Source: Jimgerdemannia flammicorona
Lineage: Eukaryota; Mucoromycota; Endogonomycetes; Endogonales; Endogonaceae
DNA length: 32,470 nt
Reading direction: 5' to 3'
Assembly (NCBI GenBank): GCA_003990745.1
Contig: RBNI01000374.1
Coordinates: forward strand, 1 to 32,470
Position numbers and translations under genes: made by a program. The notes beneath the pieces are model-generated. The model saw only the letters and a list, made by a program, of their open reading frames with translations. It searched no databases and was not told the origin of the DNA. Positions 20,534 through 31,332 of the stretch are shown here, in pieces. Position 1 is the stretch's first letter. Each line of letters starts with the position of its first letter.

Positions 20534-21680
20534 TGTCACATAGTGGTCACTAAGTCTATCAAATATGCCAGATTCTCTTCAAGATGTATCTTTTAGACTA
20601 ACTCAAGTTTGTTATAAGCAAGTTCTTATTGGAGTGCCTTCCTAAGGTCTTATAGTCCTCAAACTTCTTATCTTTAACTATCTTGTTATCTCTTAGATTG
20701 CTTACAAGGGATTGTATATAAGTGAACCAGAACTGACTTTATTTCAGAGGAAATAAGAGGAGTATTTATACAAAATGTAATTCAATGGTTACTAAGATAT
20801 AAAGCTAAATATAAATTCCAATAACTAAAATAAAATGCCAGGTCAGAAAGAACTGCTAAGTTCCAGGGTCAGCACTAATGGTTGTATAGATTCAGGATGC
20901 TGGCATTATTCAGTATTATATCAAATACCAGTGCTGGCATTATTCAGTGATACATCAAATACCAGTGCTGGCATTATTCAGTATAACTAAGAGACTTAAA
21001 GCAGAATGTTCAGGACCATGGGGGCTTCATCATCAGAGGTCAGGATGTCTTCGAAGGAGATGAGGTCTATGAATTCATCATTATTATGCATTTTGTGTAC
21101 TTCGATATCATGCAGGATAATGTCATCACTGATGATGTCATCATATTCAGTAGTGAGAAGGAGGTCTGGAGCTCTCTAGTCTATGAGGTTCTCTTCCACA
21201 AAATAGGGAACAAATGTGGGATCTTGGGAAGGTCTAACCTGGATGCTTGGGTCTTGGAATACTGAGATCAATCCTTACAGGAATTGGTCCGGGTGTCCTA
21301 GAGGATAGGATGCCAGAAGTCTTCTACTTCATCACTATTGAGGGTGATAGTGGACTGGGCTTCTGTAGCCACCCTGGCTTCTAGTGCATTGATATGGCAG
21401 GATAACAGGTCTCTGAAATCTGAGACTCTAACATACTCCAAGTTGGGGATTAACCATGGTGCATACCTGAAGATCTGATGGATCTTCTTAGCTGTCCTTG
21501 TTTCATATATATCCATAGAGGTGGCATCTTATAGCTCTTGAGTGCTGGCCTGTGGGAACTTCTGGCAGAAGAGGTTTCTTATTTCATATTCCTGCCACTT
21601 TGGAGGCATTCAGTAGCAATGGTGATCCTGGTTTCCATTTCATAACAGTAGAGAATATAGTGATAAGGGTCACCAGCATT
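20534..21680 (-). repeat. 5' LTR region of the gypsy element, including a copy of the extra ORF's C-terminal part
   Basis: The segment matches 13352-14465 throughout, with mostly transition differences. It includes the promoter (20773-20738), the 34-base repeats and an extra-ORF copy open at 21516-21298. Similarity ends at about 21680, eight or nine bases short of the TGACA terminus seen in the 3' copy. Either the LTR carries most of the ORF and this copy lost its extreme end, or this is the 3' remainder of a second, tandem element sharing one LTR. Confidence 0.6.
20900..20990. repeat. 34-base LTR repeat, three copies
   Basis: Units start at 20900, 20934 and 20968, each opening CTGGCATTATTCAGT. 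The 3' LTR has only two units, so copy number changed after the LTRs were made. Confidence 0.8.
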
Positions 21681-22440
21681 ACCTTTCTCTGCTACAATTC
21701 ACATTATATACACTTTACAACATACTTTCAAGTCATTTATTGAAGAAAGGTACTAAGATAATATCAATCAGCAAGTGAGCCGACATGCATACTAGGTTGG
21801 AAGGACCTGGGGCCTTCAACTGGCAACATGTTGGGAGAGGGTATGGGCTTGAGATGGGGTCTTTCGGTGGCTCAAGTGGGCAGGGCAGCTTGGGCAGTAG
21901 AGATGGCACTAGTGGGGGGGTTGGAGGGCAGTAGGGAAGGAGCTTTGCGGACATACTGAGGGCTGGAGGTTGGCCAATGGGAGCTCACAGTGGACAGATA
22001 GGGGGAAAGGGGAAGCAGAAGATTGGAAATACTGGGAGAGCTGGGCCTTCACTGGTGGGAGGTAGCAGAAGTAGAGTAGCAGCTGGGGGTAGTGGTGGGA
22101 CTGCTGATGGTGGTGTGACAGGGAATCTGGAAAAAAATCCAGATGTGACTGTTGATGTGAGGGCTAGGCAGATGGGCCTGAAGAGGAAGGGAGACCTGAC
22201 TGATAGTGTGATGGGGCTGGTGGTAGCCCCATTACTCAAGAAATCAATCTTGGAGTTTGTGGCCACCTTGTGCTTCCAGGGCTTAGCAGTGACAGTGAGG
22301 ATGGTCCTGGGGCTTATCTCGAAGCAGGTGGCTGGAGCCACCTCAGTAAAGTTTCTGAAGGGGCTAGAGGGGGTTGAGGTGGGTTTTTGAGGAGGCTCTC
22401 CAAAGATTTCACTTTTACTGGAAACTATAGTACTAGAAAG
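21681..22440. other. G-rich low-complexity stretch with long open frames on both strands
   Basis: The plus strand is G-rich and C-poor. A minus frame runs from about 22400 to 21733 with one TGA (21984-21982) and would encode a Pro- and Ser-rich protein. A plus frame, 21977-22390, is Gly-rich. Neither has a recognisable domain, and skewed composition alone can keep both open. I do not call a gene. It lies between the gypsy LTR and the 3' end of the channel-like gene. Confidence 0.4.
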
Positions 22441-22465
22441 AAAGGCGTCATATACTCTATATGGT

Positions 22466-22471
22466 TTTATT
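22466..22471 (-). terminator. Candidate polyadenylation signal of the channel-like gene
   Basis: The minus strand reads AATAAA about 230 bases after the stop codon at 22698. It is the nearest perfect match downstream that I saw in an otherwise gene-free interval. Confidence 0.4.
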
Positions 22472-22697
22472 GTAAATTTATATATATCTAGATTATTACA
22501 ATCACAACATTAGTTGGCATTCTGATAATTGGATTGAAAATCTATTATATTTAATAAATATCACTCTCCTGCTAGCTCTACAATATGTACTACTTCGAAA
22601 TTGTACAGTTGGAGTACCAGAGCTTATCAGCAACCACTGCTTCTAGAGTTGCAATATAGGCTTGGGTGCTTGTGGGCAGTATACTCCCAACACTCTA

Positions 22698-25600
22698 TCA
22701 AGGCTTGACCCAAGGGATCTTGTTCTTTACTGTCTCCTGATAACTTTGGAGCTCATCCGAAGTTGCCTCATAAAAGATGATAGCTGGTAACCAATTTCTA
22801 TTGATTAGTAGCAAGAAAATAAGAGAATAGGTTATATGGTTAAACTCCCTAGGATTCAAAAAAGTTCTTGAAATGAAGTCTTCTGGAACTCACCTATTCT
22901 GTCGCTGTGATGTGGTAAACATAAACACTTCTACCAATGTAATAAATTCGGCTCTGTTTAGGACCCATCTCTTATGCGCCTGAGAATGAATGGTATTATA
23001 CACATTATTCAGGAGTGCAACTGCAAAACAAAGGAAAAAATTAATATGAGGTAAATATTAATATATCATGAACGAACTTCCCCTACCCCAAAATTTGATA
23101 AAATGGCAATCATACTCACTAAATATATTCAGTAGCACAATCGTGCCAATGAAGGTGAACAGAATCCTCATTATATCCATTGATCGTCCCGCATTCCAGC
23201 CGTCAATTGCAACAAAATCGGCGCTTAGAAATTCCCACATTGATTTCAACGAATTATCAAAGGTCTCAAATGAGTTACCGCTGGCTGGAACTGGTATTTT
23301 TGGGCTTGGATTGTGGAGGAGGACCCATAGGGCGTGAGCAAAGGCGAATATGATGGCAGTCATTATAGTAATGAGCCAGACAATGCTGTTCAAAATCTCA
23401 ATCATCACAGTAATAAATAAGCCTAGGCTATGATGTACACAAAAAAAAAGTCAGAGGTTGAACCGTAAAAGTATGAAAGCAAGAGAACGAGAGAAAAATG
23501 GGGAAGGGTTAACAACTCACCCTTCGTAGACGCGGAGGTTGAAGACGAGAAACACCCATAGCATTAGCACCGTCCATGCTTGAAGGTCGACTGACGGATC
23601 ATAATCCGGTGAAGTGAGTTTGGTGCTGACAAACACCAGCACCCACGTAGTACGGTGAATCCAATGGTAGATGGAAAACCAATAGGACAAGCCAGGCCAT
23701 TTCATCGTCAGTGGGAAGAGATCGAGAAAAGCCAGAAAGATGACGCTGAGCACAAGTAGAGGATACTTCACAAATGGCTCCATGAGATTGTACGGGTCCA
23801 TCGTAACGGCAATCAGATAGAAAAGTGCATACGAAATATACAGGACGAGAAGGCAAAGGTAGTATCGCCTTGCAAATGCGTTCCATTTGTATAGGACGAC
23901 CGCCTGGAATGCTGGCTCGCTTAGCACGGCGCTTTGTCGGAAGACGAGCTTAGCGAACACGCTGAGCTGAAAATACGGCGTATTCGGATAGTCATTAATG
24001 CCGTACAGAGGAGCCATACACAGGCGCACAGGACGAGGTTGTCGCTTCCTTCCCCACCAAATCAATTGCCATATTCTCCACCATTGCCGCCGCATGTATG
24101 TATAAATCGACCCTGGTCCTAGCAACTTGAACTGCCCTACAATTGAGAGTTGCTCGACTCGGGCGAATACGGTGAAACGGGAGCTTCTCGAGTCGAACTC
24201 GGCATCGTCAAACCCCGAAATAAACCGGCTAGGCTGAATATTTGATATATATTGCGCAATCCAAGTTGCCAGTAAAGGCTTTGCTCGATCGATGGCCGGC
24301 AATGCCGCCAACACAATCGCCACGTAACCAGGTTCCAGTACCGTCACGTCCACACCATGTCCAGTCGACATGGACTTCAGGCAATACTTCACAATCTCTT
24401 CGACTGCCATGAAATTCCCAGCGTCCAACGCGTCCGTAAGCACACTCTGATTCCAAAATTCGTCATCGTAAAAGCGTGGACGACAGGCATTTGCTTCTAA
24501 CAGCGATTGCATCCGTTTGACTGCATCGCTAGGTGGACCTCGTACGATGTGACCGAGAGTGGAAGTCTTGCTTTCAAAGTCGATCTCGTTTAACAGGAAC
24601 CTATCCCTCGGCGATTGCAACGCCTGGTCCAATGCATCTTCATGCTCACGAGACGGAATGGTCTTTGCAAAGTTCAAGCCTGCAAATTGAAGGTAACGCG
24701 CCGCGTGCTTAGGCGAAATAGAAAGCTTTGTGACATCGATGTCGACACACTCTTCAAGCCGTATCCAATCGCGCACGTACATAAAGACCATTTTCTGAAG
24801 GGTAACGCCGTCGTGCGTCTTGACAAGTTTGACACCCTTAATAGTCGCGTCATTGGACGGAAGACACCAAGCGAATTCTATCCCGATCCGGTGGTAAGAC
24901 GCCAAACTAGCGTTTATAATCTGCACGGAATGTCGGCCAACAGCCACGAACCGATCGTCGGATATCCAGGAGCATGTGAGAGAGCCGTCATTCCAAGGCT
25001 CGGGATTAACAATAACTATATCGATTAGTTATCGCAGGGATCGATAAAAAATTGGCAGAAGTCAGCTTTGTATACGTGCGGAGTCCAATCTACAACATGC
25101 GAAAACAAATTCGATTCTACCTGGACGCTTTCTGAAACCCGAAATTTGAACTTCAGATCCCATTATATCAAGACGTGGTTGTTGTTCTCGGCTATACTGT
25201 CCTCCAAACAACAATATAACTGGAGGATTTTCCAGTGGCAAATCTTCGACCAGAGGAGTTGTACTAGGCGATGTCGACACGCTCCCCACAATCTCCACGA
25301 CTAAACATGCGACAGTCGCCATGAGTGGTGTTACGACTTTGACGGACGACAATCCGGTACTGTTGATGTCGACGTAGGAGTATAGGAATCGATCCGAGAA
25401 CATATGAATATTGGAGGTTTCTCCCATAACCATCGAGCCGTTCAAAGGGTTCCAGACGCGAATCATGTATCTCTCATCGCCACCGTCCACCGTCACAAGG
25501 CGAGGAGTACCGTCAACCGATACGAACTTGGCGGCGATAACCTTCATCCCGTTCACGTTCGTACGCTCAGCTTCACATATGGAAATTCCAGTTTGGGCGG

Positions 25601-27392
25601 TGAAAACCTTCAAGCCATCAAAACTGTAAAATGCGACGAGTTTGTGACGTTCATCATAGTCATACTTGGTACCCGCTTGAAAGGTGAAGCGAAATGTTTG
25701 TTTCAAACGGCCGGTAGGTAAATGCCACATCGTCAAGTGGTTGGCGTCGCGGTGCCATATGAAATGGTTAGGTCCGAACGGTTTCAGCGGGTGTTCCACG
25801 TTCACAGATGGTGCGATATGGCGTCCGAGTACAGGCATCGCAGTTACGAGGTTCAGCTCTTTCTTATCGAACGTCCGCAACAACGATCGCGATTTCATGC
25901 TCACTACGAAAAGGTATGCGGCACCAAGAATGAGCAAGCTGTCACCGTCATCAAGAATGTGTATGCGACCGGCGATCTTGCTGAGACGGATGGGATTTTG
26001 TGTTGCATCGGTGCACCTCGGGAACAGAATCTGGCAGGCGTCCAAAGGTAGGGTAGCATGGTAGCGGGATAGTGCAAGTATGGGTAAGTCGTCGTTGACA
26101 GTGTTCGAAACGGCCAGGGAGATCTGTTTGTGCGGATTTTGGAACAACGGATCGTCGGATTCATTGTCCACCTTAAATTTGAAATCAGGAACGGGGATAT
26201 GTTGAACGAACTCGGGGTTCGATCCACCGAATAGGCGCCACACCGAAAGGATTCCGTCCTCTGTACTGAAGCTAGCCGCATAGCGGCGGTCCGGGGAGCA
26301 TTCAAACAGTCCAACAGGAGTTTGATGTGGACAGCGAGGTCCTTGACGACCTTCATACTTGAAGGGACCGGTGGAATTAATGGCAAGATCCGGGCTAGGC
26401 TGCCTGAGATATATTGCAGGATATAAACTTTCTGGGAGATATCCTTGCCTTACGATCTCTATAACATTAAAATAGGAACATTACTTTCGACGCATCGTCA
26501 CGATATTAAATATTCTTGGTTCACGGTATCCTACCTTTTCCTGGTTCACCATCCTTCATATAATAAACAGAAGAATATTGTTCCCCGCCGATTTCGAATC
26601 TTGTCACCCCAAAACCAATGGTGATATCGCCGTCCCCGGAGATTGGGTCGTGTGCATACAATACGCTCCTATACTTCAAAGATCCTGTTAGGAGCTCGTA
26701 GCCCCATGCCTCAAGACCTGCAGGGCTTTAGTAAGCATTCCGTATAGTGAAAGAACGACGTAAAATCAGTGTCTCCTACTCACCCGAACCAAATTTGTCA
26801 GCTTCACTCAACGTGAACCATTCTTCGGAAACAAGCCCGAGCCAAATTGACCTTTATGAAAAAAATAAAATAAAATAAAATAACAAAAAGAGGGGGAGGG
26901 AGAGTTGGTGCCGATGGATGAAGGGGTTGGTAAAGTATTGAAATGACGCGCAAATACGAAAATCATACCTTGGATTACACTCACGTTTGAGAGTCACCTC
27001 AAAATAGAAGTCATTGGATACCCGAGCAGTACCTTTGAAGTAATAGACTTGTTCGACACACGCTTCCTCTGAATTTAATCAAAACGTCAACCTACTGTTA
27101 CGTTTGGAACTTTACAAAATGAAGACAATCGGTGGACTCCAAATTCATGTTTCAACCAAATGAGCGGACAATCTTAACGTAGTCTACAAGTAAGCATACC
27201 TCGCGCGCCCTCCATAGCTGCAGCAACCTCATTTCCCAAGGTAACAAACGAGATTTCTGGATCCTCGGTAGTCGGGGTGTGGGGCAGCAGTGATATGGTC
27301 GAAGGATTCCGCTCCGGGATGATAAATCTCATGGCAGCCATGTCCATGGGCACAATGAAGGAGGGACTGGTCGAGGTATTCGGGAGGGACAT
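22698..27392 (-). CDS. SPRY - WD40-like propeller - ion transport (TRP-like) membrane protein, nine exons
   Basis: Predicted exons: 27392-27200, 27068-26969, 26851-26784, 26717-26535, 26458-25076, 25015-23521, 23427-23120, 23020-22894, 22797-22698. All eight introns are GT-AG and every junction keeps frame, giving about 1318 residues. Residues about 75-215 fit a SPRY domain: FYFEVTL, LEAWGYELLTG, GDGDITIGFG, YYMKDG, then LYPAIYL and a GPFKYEG end. Residues about 215-730 hold propeller-like blades (GILSVWRLF, HLTMWHLPTG, YMIRVWNPLNG). About 1027-1250 carry hydrophobic segments, a pore-like loop FVAIDGW (about 1212-1218) and a last helix LLNIFIALLNNVYN, typical of fungal TRP-like ion transport domains. 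WD40-channel proteins are known in fungi; cation transport and the SPRY fusion's role are inferred. The last exon's end is the least certain part. Confidence 0.85.
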
Positions 27393-27489
27393 TTTGTCCC
27401 ATTGACAGAAAGGGTTCTCTGGTTACATAGAGTCGCTGCCGCGCTTCTTAGCGCCTTTCATCCCATGATTTAAACACGGGAGAAATAAT
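27393..27489. promoter_or_regulatory. Short upstream region of the channel-like gene
   Basis: Only about 100 bases separate the channel-like start codon (27392, minus) from a divergent open frame at 27490. An out-of-frame ATG lies just upstream of the chosen start on the minus strand (27414-27412). No TATA box was seen. Confidence 0.3.
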
Positions 27490-27768
27490 TTGGATCCTAA
27501 TTCGGCCCCTGAATCGTTACATTTTTTCGGCGACCTTTCGATGCACAGGCCAATTTGTAACACGGATAAATTAAGAATTATCTCAGCAGCACGAATAGAA
27601 ACACAAATCATATCACGACTTCGTGCACTACACACAATGGGGCTGTTGACTCCCGGTTACGACGTTCCGATTCTACGGTCTTTGGACACGGTTGCACCAA
27701 AAAGCTTCCGAGAGCTTGTAAGGAATTTGGAATCTTACATGTTTCGTATTGAACACAAATTATGGTAA
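27490..27768 (+). CDS. Possible small hypothetical protein, 92 residues
   Basis: An open frame is divergent to the channel-like gene. The predicted product is polar with alternating helix-like stretches and no recognised domain, signal peptide or membrane segment. Overlap with the probable 5' untranslated region of the neighbouring gene and lack of homology make it doubtful. Confidence 0.25.
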   Translation: MDPNSAPESLHFFGDLSMHRPICNTDKLRIISAARIETQIISRLRALHTMGLLTPGYDVPILRSLDTVAPKSFRELVRNLESYMFRIEHKLW

Positions 27769-28893
27769 CAAATTAATAATGCTCCGCAACCGCCCGACAC
27801 CCCCCTCTCCCCCCCTATCTTTTTTTAACCTGGAATCACGTGACCTAAAAATAATATTACTTAGAGAAATTTTTTTATGTATTTTACACAAAAATACAAA
27901 ATACAAAATACGAGATAATTCAATATGATTAGAAGAACCCTCCGCTCGTGTCAGCGCCCTACCGCAGCCATAGGGGACGGAGATTTCCTAAAATCCAAAA
28001 TCTTGTATCACGTTCATTTGTTACGACTGTATATACCAGTATACGACCTTGCCGCACTCATATCTCCTTGCACGCGCCGCAGTCGTCCACTTTACCTTTA
28101 CGCCATTTGTATCGCTTATTGTATGATCCCCTACCTCGCGCCAGATAAGAAATTGTATACTCCCACCATCCGGCCAAATATTGTTGTGGCCATGGGCCAA
28201 GTCCACGGGTCAAGTGCACGTAGAAGAGAAGACTATAAGCCCGTCAGATTTAAATTCACTGTCTGTATTCAGGAAATCAATGCAGTGACATACCCAGACA
28301 TACTGTCACCACATCTATTATTGGCTATATTAATAGCTCAGTATAATACTATATTTTACCAAGTCTCCAATATATGTTGAAATCTGCTACAAAACTTCAT
28401 ACTTAAATTTACTTCTATATAATTAAATGGCTCATTACGAATAATTTCGGCATATGTAAATATATTGGGTCCTTGTAGAACAGCGGCTCGCCCATTCCCA
28501 CACTCAAATAAACCCCTTAAAAATATCGTCCAAAATAGATCATTGGTAATTGTTTTGTCATTCTCGTATTAATTTATTCCTGAGCCCAAAATCCAACCCA
28601 CCAATTTTACAACGCCCAACCCTGGATCAACTAATACCCATGTTTATCATTATATCTGTTCGGGCGTGACCTTAATCATAATCAATCCTAAGAGTGGCTA
28701 GTGGCCTCGGTGGCAGATTTGAGGCTCCTGGTCTTCGACTTGGCTGGCTCGGCTACCACGGCGGTTAGGTCATCGTGGACCCTTGAGAAGCTCGAGGCCG
28801 TGTCACCTAAGGGCATTTTGCGTCCGTCAGGAATGTGCGGAGTTTTCTCGCGGGTTGGCTAAAGCCGGTTTGGGCCGGTTTGGAAATTTCGGT
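27769..28893. other. Intergenic region, no confident gene
   Basis: A plus frame at 27925-28380 (151 codons) has no recognised domain. Its composition, with scattered Cys, Tyr and Ile, does not look like a conserved protein, so I leave it uncalled. About 27870-27910 is a run of AAAATAC repeats. A CACGTGA motif lies near 27838. Confidence 0.4.
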
Positions 28894-28971
28894 TCGGTTT
28901 GGTCCATACTATCAATGATATGATCACGTGCCTAGACCAAACACCGAAAGTTTGGTTTGGGACCAAACCGA
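28894..28971. repeat. Perfect 12-base inverted repeat in GGTTTGG-rich DNA
   Basis: TCGGTTTGGTCC at 28894-28905 is the exact reverse complement of GGACCAAACCGA at 28960-28971, with 54 bases between. The surrounding sequence repeats CCGGTTTGG and GGTTTGG, and the loop holds TCACGTG. It could fold as a hairpin or be the ends of a tiny element. Confidence 0.7.
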
Positions 28972-29419
28972 TTGGGTTCGGGGTGAGTAATGGGAATTAA
29001 AATTATGTGAGGCAAATGAAGGAGGCCCTCGGCGACGTTTACAGCAATGCCTTTGGGAGGGGTTGGCTATCTCAAAATAACAAGCTGCCCTGGATAAATA
29101 AGAGAGATTGGCACGGTCGGCATAGCCGAAAGCAGATCCTCGTATTTGTATCCAGCCCAAATAAAATAAAATAAAAATAAAAAACATCTTTACGATTCCC
29201 AGATCCACTCATTCCATCCTCTTCTGCGCTATGGATCAACGTCAGCGCAAACTTCCCCAAATAGATGCTCAAAGCGGCCTCCACGCATCACTCCCGGGGA
29301 CAACCCCACCCGACTCGTAGGTCCTCTGCACAACAAAGAATGATTCATAGAGGAACTTCTCCATCTCGTTAAGCATGTAGTCGATGTAGTCGTTCGATTC
29401 GGTCCGGCAAAGATGTCGC
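28972..29419. other. Intergenic region, no confident gene
   Basis: Overlapping minus frames at 29208-28924 and 29284-29072 have no recognisable domain. A run of AAATA units lies near 29160-29185. I see nothing else supportable. Confidence 0.4.
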
Positions 29420-30120
29420 TCACGTCCTGCCTAGCCTAGGCTTAGCACGTCCTCCCTCGCTATCTTTCTGAATTCCCACTTCGAATGTCACCAGATCCTG
29501 CCTATGCCGTGCTTGGTGTCCACAACTCTCCGCCGAGGTTTTTCTTGATCCCAGCATGGAAGGGAACATGCTTAGGTTGCAGTAGGAAGACTGACTCGAG
29601 AAAACAGAGTCGAAAATAGGCGTGAGGCTATCTCTCTGAATTCCCCACTCACCAAGTCATGCCTAGCCTATGCCGTTCACAGGTGTCCGCCGATGTTCCT
29701 TCTTGTCTCAGCATGGAAGTATGCATGCTTCGACAACGCCTTACTCGCAGTAGGTAGAGATGTTGTACCCATGCGCAACGTGATGTACACTGAGTCGAGG
29801 AAACGAAGTCCGAAATATGGGTGAGGTTATATTTCACCTCTCAAAGTCTTGCCTATCCTATGCCGTTCACAGAGTCCACAACTTTGCGCCGAGGTCCCAG
29901 CATAATAGGTAGAGATTCTGAAGCTGTGATGTACAGCGGGTCGAAGAAACCGAATCGATATAGAGGCATCGCCGATGTTGCTTGTTGCGAGCGGAAATAG
30001 GCGTGAGACTATCGTGAGAATGTCACCGTGTTTAGCCTATGCCGACAGGAGTCCAGAACTGTCCGCTGAAGTTTGTTCTGTGTTAATAGTGGAAATAGAC
30101 ATGAGACTTCCTAGAAACGT
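29420..30120. repeat. Degenerate tandem repeat of about 165-190 bases, about four copies
   Basis: The landmark CCTATGCCG recurs at 29501, 29667, 29857 and 30036. Each is followed by a GTCCACAACT- or GTCCGC-like stretch, then CCGAGGTT or CCGATGTT, CAGCATGG or CAGCATAA, GTAGGTAGAGAT, GATGTACA, GAGTCGA-GAAAC and ATAGGCGTGAG. Elements appear in the same order in each unit but with gaps, so the units are old. No coding frame runs through the array. Confidence 0.75.
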
Positions 30121-30366
30121 CATATGTTATCATGATGAAATGACTTAACCCTTACCGCGACAAAGGGGCCGAAATAAATAAATTAATAATAAATAAAAGG
30201 AACACTCAAAGTTCAAAGTTATCTAGATAGCATCAGAAAGCCAAAAATAAAAATAAAATAAGTAAATGGTAGTTTTGCATGTAATTTTCACAGTAAATAA
30301 ATAACAGTAAAAAGTATAATTCGAAACGATGATCAAGGACAAAATTGGTTAAATACTAATTAGCTA
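30121..30366. repeat. AT-rich simple repeats
   Basis: Runs of AAATAAAT, AATAAATAAA and AAAATAAAAATAAA occur around 30170-30310. No gene is visible. Confidence 0.5.
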
Positions 30367-30600
30367 TTATATGTCTAAGAAAACAGGTGCGCCTAAAGCC
30401 GGATGAAATGGAACTCCTGACAACGGGGGGTAGACGCCAAAGTCAACGCTTCTTTCGACGCTTGCTCGCCAATGCAGAGCCTCATGAGGTCCATGAATTT
30501 TTCCATCAATGAGGTAACATATCCTGCATTTTCGAAGGATGTCAATTCTAAGAAGCCATTCTTCACCTTTACCATTGGCAGGCAATAAGCAGAACTGCTA
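30367..30600 (-). other. Possible coding remnant or exon
   Basis: Two minus frames overlap. The one at 30575-30393 (60 residues, containing FLELTSFENAGYVTSLMEKF and then MDLMRLC) has a protein-like mix of helix-forming residues. No domain is recognised and no convincing splice partners were found, so it may be a decayed exon or chance. Confidence 0.25.
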
Positions 30601-31320
30601 CTTCGGATACAGCTGCAACGATTTTTCCAATATTACCACCGTGGCATTTCTAGAGCCGCACTAATTCGGGTATATTTGAGGCAAATATGCGAAGATCAAT
30701 ACAAAATTGATTAATATAAGGATACCATCACATTTCCCAGAATATCCACAATAACTGAATTTATATGACATTATTATTATTGTTGTTGTTGAATTTCAAA
30801 CAAAAAAAAAGTTCTGAAGTATCCGAAACTTAGCCTTTTAGTCTACAGTGTAGACCTAGCTTTTAAGTTTCTGCTTTTAATATTCTGACTTATTAGTATA
30901 TAATATTGACCCATTACACTGAAATTTTGAAACTAGACTTTTGAGTTTTGGCTTACTGATATTTTTAATTAATATTTCTGGAATAGTTCCAGTAAGTGCT
31001 CTGAGATATATCAGAAAAACAATCTTATAAAGTAATTAATTTAAGAAATTAAAATATTTATCTCTTAGTAAATATATAAGGAAAGAAAAAAAAAGACATT
31101 ATTAACAAAATAAAAACCCATTTATAATCAGAAAGAGAAGACATACTATTTCAGATCTCCTTGATGTATCAGACATGGTTAATGATATCTCATGTAGTGC
31201 TTGCACTAAGATTTCTGCAGAGTGCTACATATAGAAGCAAAAAAATTCCTCAACCACACCCATTTTTTAATAATTAACACAGAAATAATTAATTTGAGGC
31301 AGATGGAGCAGATATCTTCG
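30601..31320. other. AT-rich intergenic region
   Basis: Moderately AT-rich DNA with a TTATTGTTG run near 30780 and purine runs near 31085. No open frame of note and no recognised repeat. Confidence 0.5.
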
Positions 31321-31332
31321 TGGTAGAGTTAC

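Larger units (their letters stand above)
13352..21680 (-). mobile_element. Nearly complete, inactivated Ty3/gypsy retrotransposon with dUTPase and an extra ORF
   Basis: On the minus strand the order is LTR (21680-20534), primer site, gag, protease, dUTPase, reverse transcriptase, RNase H, integrase with a GPY/F-like end, extra ORF, and LTR (14473-13352). Protease before RT and integrase after RNase H identify Ty3/gypsy (Metaviridae). I saw no chromodomain. Stops and several frame breaks inactivate it; most stops fit C-to-T or G-to-A transitions. The two LTR copies differ at about a dozen sites in their first 200 bases, nearly all transitions, so it is moderately old but far younger than the AT-rich blocks around it. 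Confidence 0.85.

Noticed and set aside
25404..26064. Plus-strand frames of about 105-126 codons
   Set aside because: They are shadows of the large propeller-encoding exon 26458-25076.
27925..28380. 151-codon plus frame as a gene
   Set aside because: No domain, no signal, atypical residue mix and no splice or neighbour support.
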